64,000 nt of DNA from Paenibacillus sp. J23TS9 (GTDB taxonomy: Bacteria; Bacillota; Bacilli; Paenibacillales; Paenibacillaceae): NCBI RefSeq assembly GCF_018403225.1, contig NZ_BOSG01000002.1:310001-374000 (forward strand), written 5' to 3'. The notes below the pieces were generated by a model, which saw only the letters and a program-made list of their open reading frames with translations, was not told the DNA's origin and made no database searches. How positions within the stretch are numbered: the stretch's first letter is position 1; each line of letters opens with the position of its first letter. Shown piece by piece: positions 1-8,213 of this stretch. Position numbers and translations under genes: made by a program.

Positions 1-46
1 CAACAATGAAAGCGTTTCATAACGGAATTTTGTCTTCATTTTACTG

Positions 47-1813
47 TCAATTTGTTCGGTTCTCAGGGAAAGACTCCGGCAATTGCGAGCGTGAACCGCC
101 TTCTGTTTTGGGCCATCTTATCGTGATTTTTGTTCCTTTACCGACGCTGGACTGAATGCGCATGCCATACATTTCGCCGAAGTGCAGCTTGAATTTCTGG
201 TCCACATTGTAGCAGCCGAGACCACCTTTTCCGAGCCGCGCAGGGGTTTGTTTGTCCAAGAGCAGCGTTTCGAGCCTTTCCGGTTCGATGCCCGCTCCGT
301 CATCCTCAAGCGTCAGGACCAGTTCCGTCCCCTCTACCTCCACCTCGATGCGAATGTTGCCTTCCCCGTCCTCAAAGCCGTGAAAAAACGTATTTTCAAG
401 CAGCGGCTGCAGCGTCATCCGCGGAATCAGGCAGGAGCCCAGTGCCGGATCACTTTCCATGCTGTACCGGAATGCCTCGCCGTAGCGCACCTCCTGTATT
501 TTCAAATAATATCCAACGGTTTGAAGTTCCTTCTCCAGCGGAATCAGTTCCTCGGTGATCACCAGATTGCCTTCCAGCACCTTGATAAGGTAGTGAATCA
601 TATTTTGGATTTCCGCATCGCTTTTCAGCTTCGCCTGCCACTGGATCATGTTGAGCGTATTCAGGAGCAAATGCGGGTTGATCTGGTAGTGGAAGGCCTG
701 CAGCTGGGCCTCTTTCTTAAGCTGTTCCTTATGCTGCACCTCCTGAATGAGAAAACGGATCTGCTCCACCATCTTGTTGAAGCTTGCCCCAAGCCGTCCC
801 AACTCGTCCTCCGTGTCCATATCGATGCGTGACTGGAGTTGCCCGATGCCGACCAGCTGCATTTTATTTTTCAGGGAAATGATCCGTCTTGTGATGCGGG
901 AGGAGAACAAATACGAAATGAGCAGCACGAATACGAAGGCAAGACCAATCAATGCGATGGTAAAATAACGGATCATGATCGTGGAGCGGTACACCGGCTC
1001 ATACAGCGTTCTGACCTCAATGCTCCACCCGCTGGATTCTATGCTCCGGTTCCATACGAGATCATCTTCCTCCGCCTTGACCATGTTCGGGCTTTGGTAG
1101 ATCAGCCTGCCGTCCCGGTCGCAAATCGTGATAAAGGAATGCAGATTATTTTCCAAGGTATCGAACGCCTCGAGCAGCTTGGTGGCATCCATTTCAACGA
1201 TAATCCGGCTGTTATGCAGGTAGCCGTATTGGCTTTGCACCGGAAATACCAAACCGATAACCTGCTTCGGAATATTCAAATTACGTGAAATGTAGTAATT
1301 GCTGTCATGAAGGCCCGTCCAGTACTCGCCGCGGTAGCTCTCGGGAATAGCCTGCCACCACGGCTGCTGCTTCAGTTCCTTCACGTCGATCTGAGGGGAT
1401 CCGAAGTAAATATCCGTAGGTGTGATCAGGTAAATGCCCGAGGTCTCCTCCGTCTTATGAGCATCCAGAAAGCGGTTGAAATTTTTCTGGCTGACATAGC
1501 TGGCGTAGTCCTTGGGCTCTTCCGGATGCAGCGTACCGTTGATCGGGTCAAGCAGGTAGGAGTATATATAGCGTGTGGTGGATTTCATTTGCCGCGAATA
1601 CGAATCAAGCTGCGACTGAAGCTGGGTAATGCTCGATTGTCCGTATTGGACCATCTGCGACTGGATTTCCTCCGTCGATTTCGAATATGACAAATACCCC
1701 AGAATCATCAAGGGCACGGCCGACGCGATAAAGAAAAACAAAAACAGCTTTGCGCGCAGATTGCGCTTGAAATACCAATAAGCCCTCTTCCAAATGGGTG
1801 CCCGTGCGTTCAT
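47..1813 (-). CDS. YesM-family sensor histidine kinase
   Basis: A 588-residue membrane sensor kinase of the LytS/YesM (His_kinase, HATPase_c) class that usually pairs with a YesN-type AraC response regulator to control sugar-uptake genes. Membrane segments at about residues 22-44 and 281-303 bracket a ~235-residue extracellular Cache-like sensor. A HAMP region follows (about 304-356). The phospho-acceptor is H375 in FHYQINPHLLLNTLN, the family signature with LLL where FLY is usual. An N-box LLENTFFHG and a C-terminal GKGGLGCYN ATP-lid follow. An AAAGGA ribosome site precedes the ATG. No partner regulator is visible; it would have to lie off the left edge, and the 46 bases after the stop do not start like a receiver domain. 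Family assignment is firm; the stimulus is unknown. Confidence 0.93.
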   Translation of the reverse strand: MNARAPIWKRAYWYFKRNLRAKLFLFFFIASAVPLMILGYLSYSKSTEEIQSQMVQYGQSSITQLQSQLDSYSRQMKSTTRYIYSYLLDPINGTLHPEEPKDYASYVSQKNFNRFLDAHKTEETSGIYLITPTDIYFGSPQIDVKELKQQPWWQAIPESYRGEYWTGLHDSNYYISRNLNIPKQVIGLVFPVQSQYGYLHNSRIIVEMDATKLLEAFDTLENNLHSFITICDRDGRLIYQSPNMVKAEEDDLVWNRSIESSGWSIEVRTLYEPVYRSTIMIRYFTIALIGLAFVFVLLISYLFSSRITRRIISLKNKMQLVGIGQLQSRIDMDTEDELGRLGASFNKMVEQIRFLIQEVQHKEQLKKEAQLQAFHYQINPHLLLNTLNMIQWQAKLKSDAEIQNMIHYLIKVLEGNLVITEELIPLEKELQTVGYYLKIQEVRYGEAFRYSMESDPALGSCLIPRMTLQPLLENTFFHGFEDGEGNIRIEVEVEGTELVLTLEDDGAGIEPERLETLLLDKQTPARLGKGGLGCYNVDQKFKLHFGEMYGMRIQSSVGKGTKITIRWPKTEGGSRSQLPESFPENRTN

Positions 1814-1920
1814 GCGGCAGCATCCTTTCCCTTTTGTCGTTAGGCGTAAGTATTCTATGGGCGGATAGAAGTTCCTTGTGGACGGTGTACTGTAAATAAG
1901 TGGAATCGAATAATGGACGC

Positions 1921-1960
1921 AAAAAAAGGCAGAAGATAAACGGTTCGTTTACCCCTGCCT
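1921..1960 (-). terminator. Terminator of the merR gene
   Basis: On the minus strand a stem pairs AGGCAG with CTGCCT (1927-1932 with 1955-1960). An inner stem pairs GTAAAC-side bases 47-51 with 37-41 of the 1900s block, and seven T residues follow (1921-1927). It lies directly after the MerR-family stop codon. Confidence 0.75.
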
Positions 1961-1967
1961 GCATGTG

Positions 1968-2717
1968 TTATGCTTCCGCCTTGGCGTAAGCTTGCGCTGC
2001 TGCATTCAAATAATATGCAAGTCCGGTCTGCTGTCCTTCCAGCATCTTCAGGTGAAAATCATCCTTCATGAAAAATGACGTCTGGGCCGCAAAATCCGCT
2101 GCCGATACCCGGTGTCCATGATCGTTCATAAACGCAATATGGCCGCGAATCAGCTCCTGCAGCCGGGAATCATTGTGCATGACTCCTCCTTGCAGGGAGG
2201 AAATCATTTCCTTCATAAAGATGGCAGCCTCCGCGGCCTGCTCATTCATGCCCTGCACATCGATGGGCTCCGCTTCAAGCTCTACCCCATATTGCTCCCG
2301 GAGGTAATCACTTTGTTCCTGCAGCGCTTCGCGCCATGCTTCTTCATCCTCAAATCCGATAAACAGCTCAGCCTGCGTTAGCGGCTCTCCACTTTCCAGG
2401 CTGGCCTTTGTTTTCCTCAGCGTATTCATGATCTTGTCCAATCTCTCCCGGCGCTGCTTCAGAAGACTCTCCTGCTCTTCCAAAATCGCTGCCCGGTCCT
2501 TTTCTTGATCAAGCAGCTGACCAATTTGCTCCAGTGAGAAATCCAGCTCGCGGTAAAACAGTATCGTCTGCAGGCGCTCAAGTTCTTTCGTTCCGTACAG
2601 ACGGTAACCCGCCTCGCTGACTTCAGCCGGCTGGAGCAGACCGATTTTGTGATAATGATGCAGCGTCTTGACCGTCACCTTGGAGAGGTCGGATACTTCT
2701 TTGACTGTGAATAGCAT
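1968..2717 (-). CDS. MerR-family regulator with TipAS ligand domain
   Basis: A 249-residue transcription activator of the TipAL/Mta type. Residues 1-70 form the MerR winged helix (MLFTVKEVSDLSKVTVKTLH, then YHKIGLL and GYRLYG). A coiled-coil dimerisation helix follows (about 75-115). The last ~120 residues match the TipAS drug-recognition fold, including MKEMISSLQGG and the C-terminal AYYLNAAAQAYA helix. The start at 2717 is chosen because the promoter (2744-2774) lies inside the longer ORF that would begin at 2789, and GAAGGGAG precedes this ATG. No cysteine is present in the ligand domain, so covalent thiopeptide capture as in Streptomyces TipAL is unlikely. Inferred role: autoregulated sensor of a hydrophobic drug. 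No obvious target gene is adjacent. Confidence 0.9.
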   Translation of the reverse strand: MLFTVKEVSDLSKVTVKTLHHYHKIGLLQPAEVSEAGYRLYGTKELERLQTILFYRELDFSLEQIGQLLDQEKDRAAILEEQESLLKQRRERLDKIMNTLRKTKASLESGEPLTQAELFIGFEDEEAWREALQEQSDYLREQYGVELEAEPIDVQGMNEQAAEAAIFMKEMISSLQGGVMHNDSRLQELIRGHIAFMNDHGHRVSAADFAAQTSFFMKDDFHLKMLEGQQTGLAYYLNAAAQAYAKAEA

Positions 2718-2743
2718 AATATGCTTCACTCCCTTCTGACTGC

Positions 2744-2774
2744 AGTCTAAAGCCTCCCCTAAGAGGAGAGTCAA
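2744..2774 (-). promoter_or_regulatory. MerR-type promoter with 19-bp spacer and dyad
   Basis: Minus-strand -35 TTGACT (2769-2774) and -10 TAGACT (2744-2749) are separated by exactly 19 bp. The spacer carries the dyad CTCC-TCTTA-GGGGAG. Over-long spacers with a central dyad are the hallmark of MerR-activated promoters, which the activator untwists. The element drives the merR gene itself, with transcription expected near 2737. Confidence 0.82.
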
Positions 2775-2814
2775 GGGGGGAACAGGCATGAAAATCTACT
2801 TTATTATAATAGCA

Positions 2815-2845
2815 AAACACCCCGCTCCAAATAAGCGGGGTGTTT
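2815..2845 (-). terminator. Terminator of the GH30 operon
   Basis: A perfect 12-bp stem (2815-2826 with 2834-2845, arm AAACACCCCGCT) with a 7-base loop lies 18 bp after the GH30 stop codon. On the minus strand the stem ends in TTT, followed by an AT-rich run. Confidence 0.85.
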
Positions 2846-2862
2846 CTGTAGATGTTAATTCC

Positions 2863-4209
2863 CTACCATTTCACCGTAGCTGCCGCCCCGTCAGGCAGCG
2901 TTAATGCAATGAACCCTTTTCCCGTATCAATCTCTACGGCCTGTTCTTGTTCCGTACGATTGGACAGAATCAGAACCGTCGAGCCATCCGGATTCAGGAA
3001 AGCGGTGCTTTCCAGCTCATCACGGTAGGTTGTCGATTCGATCCGATATGCGCCCGGTACGACGAACTTACTGATATGACCCATCGTGTAGTAATCGAGC
3101 TCATATTTCACGGCTCCGCTCTCCTGGTTGATCTGCACCAGTCCGCGGCAGGTGCTGTTCGTTAATACCGTCGGACCGTTATGCTCATCAAGCGCGAGAT
3201 TCCACCATATCACGGACTTGGACCAATTGCGGGTCGTGCGAACGACATGCTTCATCTGGTCAAGAAACGCGGTGCGGAACGGTGGAATCCAGCTGCCGCC
3301 GGATGCCTCGGTGAACCAGGCCCCCTTATCCGGATACGCCTCCCTTACCTGCGTCATCGCCTCATGCTCGCCGCCGTATACATGCCAGGCGACCCCGGCG
3401 ACATAACGGGCAGCTTCAGGATCAGACAGAATGCCCAGCGGATGCTGCGGCATGTCCCAGTTATGATCATAGCAGAGGATCTTGGCAGTAATGTCTGCTG
3501 CTTCAAACGCCGGTCCGAGATGATCGCGGATAAACTCCGCTTCCTCCTGCGGCGTCAGGATCATGCCAGGGTATTCCTTCGGCTCATAGCCAGGCTCATT
3601 TTGAATGGAAACGGCGTAGATCGGAATGCCTGCTCCTTCATACGCCTGCACGAATTTCACAAAATACTGTGCATACACGCTGTAGCACTCCGGCCGCAGC
3701 TTGCCTGTCACCATATGATCCGAGGACTTCATCCAGCCCGGCGGGCTCCAGGGTGAAGCCATTACCTTGATGGAAGGATTGATGCGCAGTGCTTCGAGTA
3801 CGGCCGGAATGACGTACTCACGATCATGATCGATGCTGAAATGCTTCAGCTCGAAGTCCTCTTCGCCTTCCGGCATATCATCATAGCTAAAAATTTCGGT
3901 TGTGTAATCAGTCGCACCCATCGGCTGGCGCAGGAAGCTGATGCCGATGCCGTCCATCGGATCGAACAGCTTTTGCATAACTTCCTGCCTCGACTTTTCA
4001 TCAAGCACATGATATATAAGATAAGCGGAAGCATCCGTAAAGGAAGCGCCAAATCCGTCCATCTCCTGAAAACGGGTATCCGGTTCCACTTGTATCCTTG
4101 TAACAGCCTGCTCTAATGAAGCTGTTTCCACCACAACCACTGGCTTCTGCGGCTGCAGTTCCTGCAGTTGGTCAATCGTGCTGAGCCATACTCCAGCATG
4201 CTGATTCAT
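2863..4209 (-). CDS. GH30 family glycosidase (glucosylceramidase-like), cytoplasmic
   Basis: A 448-residue clan-A glycoside hydrolase of family GH30. Conserved blocks in order: DGFGASFTDASA (about 51-62), SPWSPPGWMK (152-161), acid/base E205 in SIQNEPGYEP, and nucleophile E301 in WFTEASGG. A C-terminal beta-sandwich ends the protein. The family cleaves beta-glucosyl or beta-1,6-glucan linkages, and some members act on other beta-sugars, so exact specificity is not readable. There is no signal peptide, so it acts on imported substrate. It is the last gene of the operon with the importer upstream (146-bp gap), and AAGGAGG precedes the ATG. The context suggests hydrolysis of an oligosaccharide or beta-glucoside brought in by that importer. 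Confidence 0.92.
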   Translation of the reverse strand: MNQHAGVWLSTIDQLQELQPQKPVVVVETASLEQAVTRIQVEPDTRFQEMDGFGASFTDASAYLIYHVLDEKSRQEVMQKLFDPMDGIGISFLRQPMGATDYTTEIFSYDDMPEGEEDFELKHFSIDHDREYVIPAVLEALRINPSIKVMASPWSPPGWMKSSDHMVTGKLRPECYSVYAQYFVKFVQAYEGAGIPIYAVSIQNEPGYEPKEYPGMILTPQEEAEFIRDHLGPAFEAADITAKILCYDHNWDMPQHPLGILSDPEAARYVAGVAWHVYGGEHEAMTQVREAYPDKGAWFTEASGGSWIPPFRTAFLDQMKHVVRTTRNWSKSVIWWNLALDEHNGPTVLTNSTCRGLVQINQESGAVKYELDYYTMGHISKFVVPGAYRIESTTYRDELESTAFLNPDGSTVLILSNRTEQEQAVEIDTGKGFIALTLPDGAAATVKW

Positions 4210-4355
4210 TGCTGCTCCTCCTTATCAATCAGGCAGCACTCATCCTGGCATGGGACGGATCGCTCACATTCACGATGAGCCTCTCTCTTTTTACCATTCC
4301 GCCCTCTGCCCGGAGCACTGCCTGCGCTGATATTATTCAGGATCTTGTGAAATCC

Positions 4356-5942
4356 CTATTTCAAGCCTTTTTCATCCGCATATGCATTAACTTCCTTTTG
4401 TACATAAGCCAGCACTTCGTCCACACCGGCCGCCTTCAGTTTATTGCGGTAATTCTCGATTGCTTTATCCACATCGGGTACTAAGCCCATCATCAGCGGC
4501 ATACCGAACTGCTGGTACACCTGGTTAACAGCCGCCAACTGGGATTTTACCGGCTGGTAGTCCATCAGAATGGGGGAGAAAATCTCCGGCTTGCTCTCCG
4601 CCTTAAACTCAGCGATCAGCTCATCCTCGCCTGCCCAACGGGACGAAGACGGATGGTCGTTTTTGGAGTATCTCCAGCCCCAGCTTGCGATGCTGTAGCC
4701 TTTTTTCGGATCTTTGCCTGCTGGAGGAGAAGTGATTTCGCCCTTGTCATCCAGGGTATAATTTTCGCCTTCGATACCATACGTCATCAGGTTGTAGTAT
4801 TTCGGATCATTGCGGAGTTTCTCCAGCACCATCAAGGAACGTTCCGGATTCTCCGAATTTTTCGGAATAGCCATGCCGTTGTTGATGCCAAGGTTAGGTA
4901 CCGCGTAATTATGGAAGCGAGTGAACGGGAAATAACCCATCTTCTTGATTTGCTTATAGTTTTTCTCAATATCAGAGATAAAGCCGGATGCACCAGGAGC
5001 ATTACGCCAGTAAACCGCACCGGTTCCTGTTTTGATAAAATCACCGGATTCCTGCTGAATCGAAAGCGTATTGGACGTCCAGAACCCTTTGTCCGCCCAA
5101 GTCTTCATGCGCTTAGCCCACTCTTCGAACTCCGTTGTGAACGGATAGGCCACCACATCGCGAGGTGTATCATAAGATTTGGCCACGATGACGCCGCTGT
5201 CGCCGCCGATATTTTTAAAATCATAATAGCTGTGGAAAAGGGTATTCACTTCATTCCATGCCTTACCTTTAATCGGCGTCACTTTCTTGACGGTTTTCAC
5301 AGCCTCCAAGTATTTCTCGATCGAGTCGAGGTCGGTAATCTCTGGGACATTCAGCTCTTCTCTCCAGTCCTCACGGTACACCAGACCGTCCGGCGTGTAT
5401 TCAGGATATGTGCTAGGCACAGCGAGGATTTTGCCACCTACCGTCACATCCTTCCAGTCCTGCTCCGGTACTTCCTTCCAGGTCTCTGGCGCATACTTTG
5501 GCAGCAGTTCCGTCAGGTCCAGGAAAGCGCCCTGCTTAGAGTATTTGAAAAAGTCGGCCCAGGATGACGCGAACAGCATATCCACCTTTTCACCCGAAGC
5601 GAGCAGCAGGTTGTATTTGGTCTGCCAGTCGTTCCAGGTCGTGAAGTTCAGCTTGACTGTCGTATTGAGGTCTTTTTCCAGCATTTTGTTCCACTCGGCC
5701 ACGACCTTCGGCGTATCGGCATGGGCATCGCCCAGCAGGTACCAGTTCAGCACAACCTTTTTGGATGTGTCCGGCTTGCCGTCATCTGTTGTCGCCTTGG
5801 TTTCCTTTGAGGATGAATCCGCGGTCTTGCCTTCTTCCGAGCTTCCGTTTCCGCTACCTCCACTGCCGCACGCGGACAGCATCGCGGTCAGCATGGCCAC
5901 CGTCATACAGATGGACAGCAGCTTGAACAACCTCTTTTTCAT
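4356..5942 (-). CDS. Carbohydrate ABC importer, solute-binding lipoprotein (LplA/YtcQ type)
   Basis: A 528-residue extracytoplasmic binding protein. The signal peptide ends in lipobox LSAC (Cys25), followed by a Gly/Ser/Glu-rich tether to about residue 55. The mature part is the long LplA/YtcQ type (VLNWYLLGDAHADTPKV and SYDTPRDVVAYPF are typical sections). It supplies oligosaccharide specificity to the two permeases transcribed just before it. The RBS is AGGGGGAG. No ATPase is encoded in the operon, so a shared MsmX-like ATPase from elsewhere is inferred. Confidence 0.92.
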   Translation of the reverse strand: MKKRLFKLLSICMTVAMLTAMLSACGSGGSGNGSSEEGKTADSSSKETKATTDDGKPDTSKKVVLNWYLLGDAHADTPKVVAEWNKMLEKDLNTTVKLNFTTWNDWQTKYNLLLASGEKVDMLFASSWADFFKYSKQGAFLDLTELLPKYAPETWKEVPEQDWKDVTVGGKILAVPSTYPEYTPDGLVYREDWREELNVPEITDLDSIEKYLEAVKTVKKVTPIKGKAWNEVNTLFHSYYDFKNIGGDSGVIVAKSYDTPRDVVAYPFTTEFEEWAKRMKTWADKGFWTSNTLSIQQESGDFIKTGTGAVYWRNAPGASGFISDIEKNYKQIKKMGYFPFTRFHNYAVPNLGINNGMAIPKNSENPERSLMVLEKLRNDPKYYNLMTYGIEGENYTLDDKGEITSPPAGKDPKKGYSIASWGWRYSKNDHPSSSRWAGEDELIAEFKAESKPEIFSPILMDYQPVKSQLAAVNQVYQQFGMPLMMGLVPDVDKAIENYRNKLKAAGVDEVLAYVQKEVNAYADEKGLK

Positions 5943-6012
5943 GAGTTACTCCCCCTGATTTTTGATTTTATGTGGATCATGGCATCCGGTTAAGACAGGC
6001 GCTTGTTACGAC

Positions 6013-6894
6013 CTAGCCCTTCACGGCACCAATGGTAAGACCCTTGACGAAATAACGCTGTACAAACGGATAGAGAAAAATAATCGGACCGGTAACAACG
6101 ATGGCCACGGCCATTTTGAGCGTTTCGGCAGGTGCCTTGAAGTCCGCACCCAGATTGCCGGCAATATTCGTCTTGAGCACTGCCGCACTCGCCAGGATTT
6201 TATACAGCAGAAACTGCAGCGGATACTTGGATTCGGTCGTGATGAAAATATTGGCGGAAAACCAGTCATTCCAGTACGCCAGCCCGAGAAACAGACCAAT
6301 GGTAGCGAGTCCCGGTGTCGAGAGAGGCAAAATCAGCCGCCTGTAAATCGTAAATTCGCCGGCACCGTCGATTTTGGCCGACTCCACGATAGAGTCTGGA
6401 ATCGATTTCATAAAGTTCTTCATGAGGATGATGTTCCATGCACTCAGAAGGGACGGAACCAACAGTGCCATATAACTGTCCTTCCAGTTCAGGTAGTTGA
6501 CGATCATGATGTACCACGGAATCAGACCACCGCTGAACAGGGTTGTAAAATAGATGAAGAAAGCCAGCTTGTCGCGGTATTTGAAATCCTTGCGGGACAA
6601 AACGTATCCGGCCATGGATGTGAAAAAAAGTCCCAGTACCGTTCCCGCCAGAGTCAGTCCAATGGTTACTTCATAAGCTTTGAAAATTTGCATCGGGTTG
6701 CTGAATACCGCCTTGTAGGCATCAAAGGAAAAATGCTGCGGCACCAGCCGGAAACCATCCCTGATAATGTCGTCCTCCACCGAAAGCGAGCCGGAAATAA
6801 TCAGCCAAAACGGCAGCAGGCACAGCAGTGTCAGGACCGAAATGACGATATAGCCTATAATGTTAAAAACGATGGTCGAGCGTTCAGCACGCAT
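6013..6894 (-). CDS. Carbohydrate ABC permease (LplC/YtcP type)
   Basis: A 293-residue inner-membrane permease with six predicted helices. The EAA loop is IVESAKIDGAGEFTIYRRLI, which docks the ATPase, and the protein ends in the usual VKGLTIGAVKG tail. The start was moved seven codons in from a TTG at 6915 to the ATG at 6894 because GGGGGTG lies at correct spacing before it. It pairs with the upstream LplB-type permease. Confidence 0.92.
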   Translation of the reverse strand: MRAERSTIVFNIIGYIVISVLTLLCLLPFWLIISGSLSVEDDIIRDGFRLVPQHFSFDAYKAVFSNPMQIFKAYEVTIGLTLAGTVLGLFFTSMAGYVLSRKDFKYRDKLAFFIYFTTLFSGGLIPWYIMIVNYLNWKDSYMALLVPSLLSAWNIILMKNFMKSIPDSIVESAKIDGAGEFTIYRRLILPLSTPGLATIGLFLGLAYWNDWFSANIFITTESKYPLQFLLYKILASAAVLKTNIAGNLGADFKAPAETLKMAVAIVVTGPIIFLYPFVQRYFVKGLTIGAVKG

Positions 6895-6944
6895 ACATAC
6901 GGCACCCCCATTCAAAATTTAGGCTTTTACAATCGAATGAACGA

Positions 6945-7859
6945 TTAAAATAACGCATAATCCTTCTGCACCTTGCGCACGATCCAGTTAACAGTGACGA
7001 CCAGAACGAATCCGAAGAAGGATTGGAACAATCCCGCCGCCGTCCCCATTCCGATATCAAAATTGATGGCAAGTGAGCGGTACACGTAAGTATCGATAAT
7101 ATCCGTGGCATCGTAGAGCATGCCGTTGTTGCCGACGATTTGCCAGAACAGATCAAACTGGCCTTTCAATATTCCACCCAGACTGAGCAGAATCAGCAGG
7201 ATGAATGTCGGTCTGAGAAGCGGAAGCGTAATGTAGCGGATGCGCTTGAAAATATTCGCCCCGTCGATTTTGGCTGCCTCGTGGTACTCGTCGCTGATCC
7301 CCATAATGGCTGCCAGATAGATGACCGTTCCATAACCGAGACCCTTCCAGACGTTGAAGAATACGATGATGTATTTCCAAGGCGCGGTATGCAGGTAAAA
7401 GTCATACGGCTGGAGTCCCAGCTCGCGAAGCAGCGTGTTCACCGCACCGGTTTCAAAGTTGAAGAGATTGTATACGAAAGCGCCGATCAGAACGAAGGAA
7501 ATAAAGAAAGGCAGGAACATAATCGATTGCGTCGCTTTTTTGAAATATTTCCCCGCCATCTCGCTCAGGAACACCGCACATACAAGCTGCAGGATGTTGC
7601 CGACGAATATAAAAGCCAAATTGTAGAGCACTGTATTTTTGGTGAGATTGTAAAGCGCGCCCGACTCGAACAGAAACTTGAAGTTCTGCAAGCCGACAAA
7701 CGGGCTTCCGAACAATCCGCCATCGAAGCTGAAGTTCGTAAACGCATAATAGATGCCCACCATTGGAATGTAGCTGAAGACTATGAAGAACAGCAGCGCT
7801 GGCAAAATCATAAGAAACAATACTTTGTTTTTGACCAGCTCATTGAAAAACACCCGCAT
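6945..7859 (-). CDS. Carbohydrate ABC permease (LplB/YteP type)
   Basis: A 304-residue permease and first gene of the importer-GH30 operon. It opens with a hydrophobic helix (LFLMILPALLFFIVFSYIP). Its EAA motif is EYHEAAKIDGANIFKRIRYI, the LplB variant. GGGGTG serves as ribosome site. Together with the LplC-type partner it forms the translocation pore. The region upstream holds two of the three LacI operators, so repression by the divergent LacI protein is inferred. Confidence 0.92.
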   Translation of the reverse strand: MRVFFNELVKNKVLFLMILPALLFFIVFSYIPMVGIYYAFTNFSFDGGLFGSPFVGLQNFKFLFESGALYNLTKNTVLYNLAFIFVGNILQLVCAVFLSEMAGKYFKKATQSIMFLPFFISFVLIGAFVYNLFNFETGAVNTLLRELGLQPYDFYLHTAPWKYIIVFFNVWKGLGYGTVIYLAAIMGISDEYHEAAKIDGANIFKRIRYITLPLLRPTFILLILLSLGGILKGQFDLFWQIVGNNGMLYDATDIIDTYVYRSLAINFDIGMGTAAGLFQSFFGFVLVVTVNWIVRKVQKDYALF

Positions 7860-7928
7860 TTGGCTTCACCCCGGTTCGTAAAATAAAGTTGAAATTTCAA
7901 ATAGGTGGATTCAGTAACCATCTTGTGA

Positions 7929-7942
7929 TGTAATCGATTTCA
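7929..7942. promoter_or_regulatory. LacI-type operator 1
   Basis: TGTAATCGATTTCA, a near-perfect palindrome centred on ATCGAT, about 75 bp before the importer operon's first codon. It is identical to operator 3. Confidence 0.75.
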
Positions 7943-8008
7943 TTTATCTCAATAAATGTTGTAAATGTTCACCTCTTTCAGTCTCAAAGTCTTTATTTAC
8001 ACATAAAA

Positions 8009-8022
8009 TGAAATCGATTTCT
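8009..8022. promoter_or_regulatory. LacI-type operator 2
   Basis: TGAAATCGATTTCT contains the perfect palindrome GAAATCGATTTC. Its centre is 80 bp from operator 1 and 105 bp (about ten helical turns) from operator 3, a geometry suited to looping. Confidence 0.75.
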
Positions 8023-8112
8023 TTTGGATTCAAAATAAAAGCCTGCTCTTTTGTAGAAGATTAGGCTGGTATGACGGTTTTGCCGGATCAAAACTTAGAT
8101 GCTTAGCAGATA

Positions 8113-8141
8113 TTGTAATCGATTTCATTTTGAATTATAAT
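8113..8141 (+). promoter_or_regulatory. lacI promoter overlapped by LacI-type operator 3
   Basis: The -35 TTGTAA (8113-8118) and -10 TATAAT (8136-8141) are 17 bp apart. Operator 3, TGTAATCGATTTCA (8114-8127), covers the -35, so the regulator should repress its own gene. Confidence 0.75.
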
Positions 8142-8213
8142 TACGCAAGAAACATTTGTCAAACAAGGATTTTAAAAAAATTAAAAAAAATAAATTAAAG
8201 TAGGTTGAAACAT

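Larger units (their letters stand above)
7860..8213. other. Divergent control region, importer-GH30 operon / lacI
   Basis: An AT-rich 354-bp interval between divergent genes, with three LacI-type operators (listed separately) and the lacI promoter. I could not find a convincing -35/-10 pair for the importer operon on the minus strand. No RNA gene or further ORF is apparent. Confidence 0.6.

Noticed and set aside
8..22. TGAAAGCGTTTCA as a cre box.
   Set aside because: The palindrome has an odd centre (13 bases) and does not align with the 14-base cre consensus.
1..39. A minus-strand ATG at 37-39 opening a frame MKTKFRYETLSLL towards the left edge.
   Set aside because: No ribosome site, only 13 codons visible and no resemblance to the response regulator expected after a YesM kinase.
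182..832. Long plus-strand ORF opposite the YesM kinase.
   Set aside because: Antisense shadow: composition follows the kinase codons, no ribosome site and no recognisable domain.
2718..2789. N-terminal extension of the MerR gene to 2789.
   Set aside because: The extension would contain the gene's own promoter.
4653..5567. 304-codon plus-strand ORF opposite the binding lipoprotein.
   Set aside because: Antisense shadow of a well-supported gene; no ribosome site or family.
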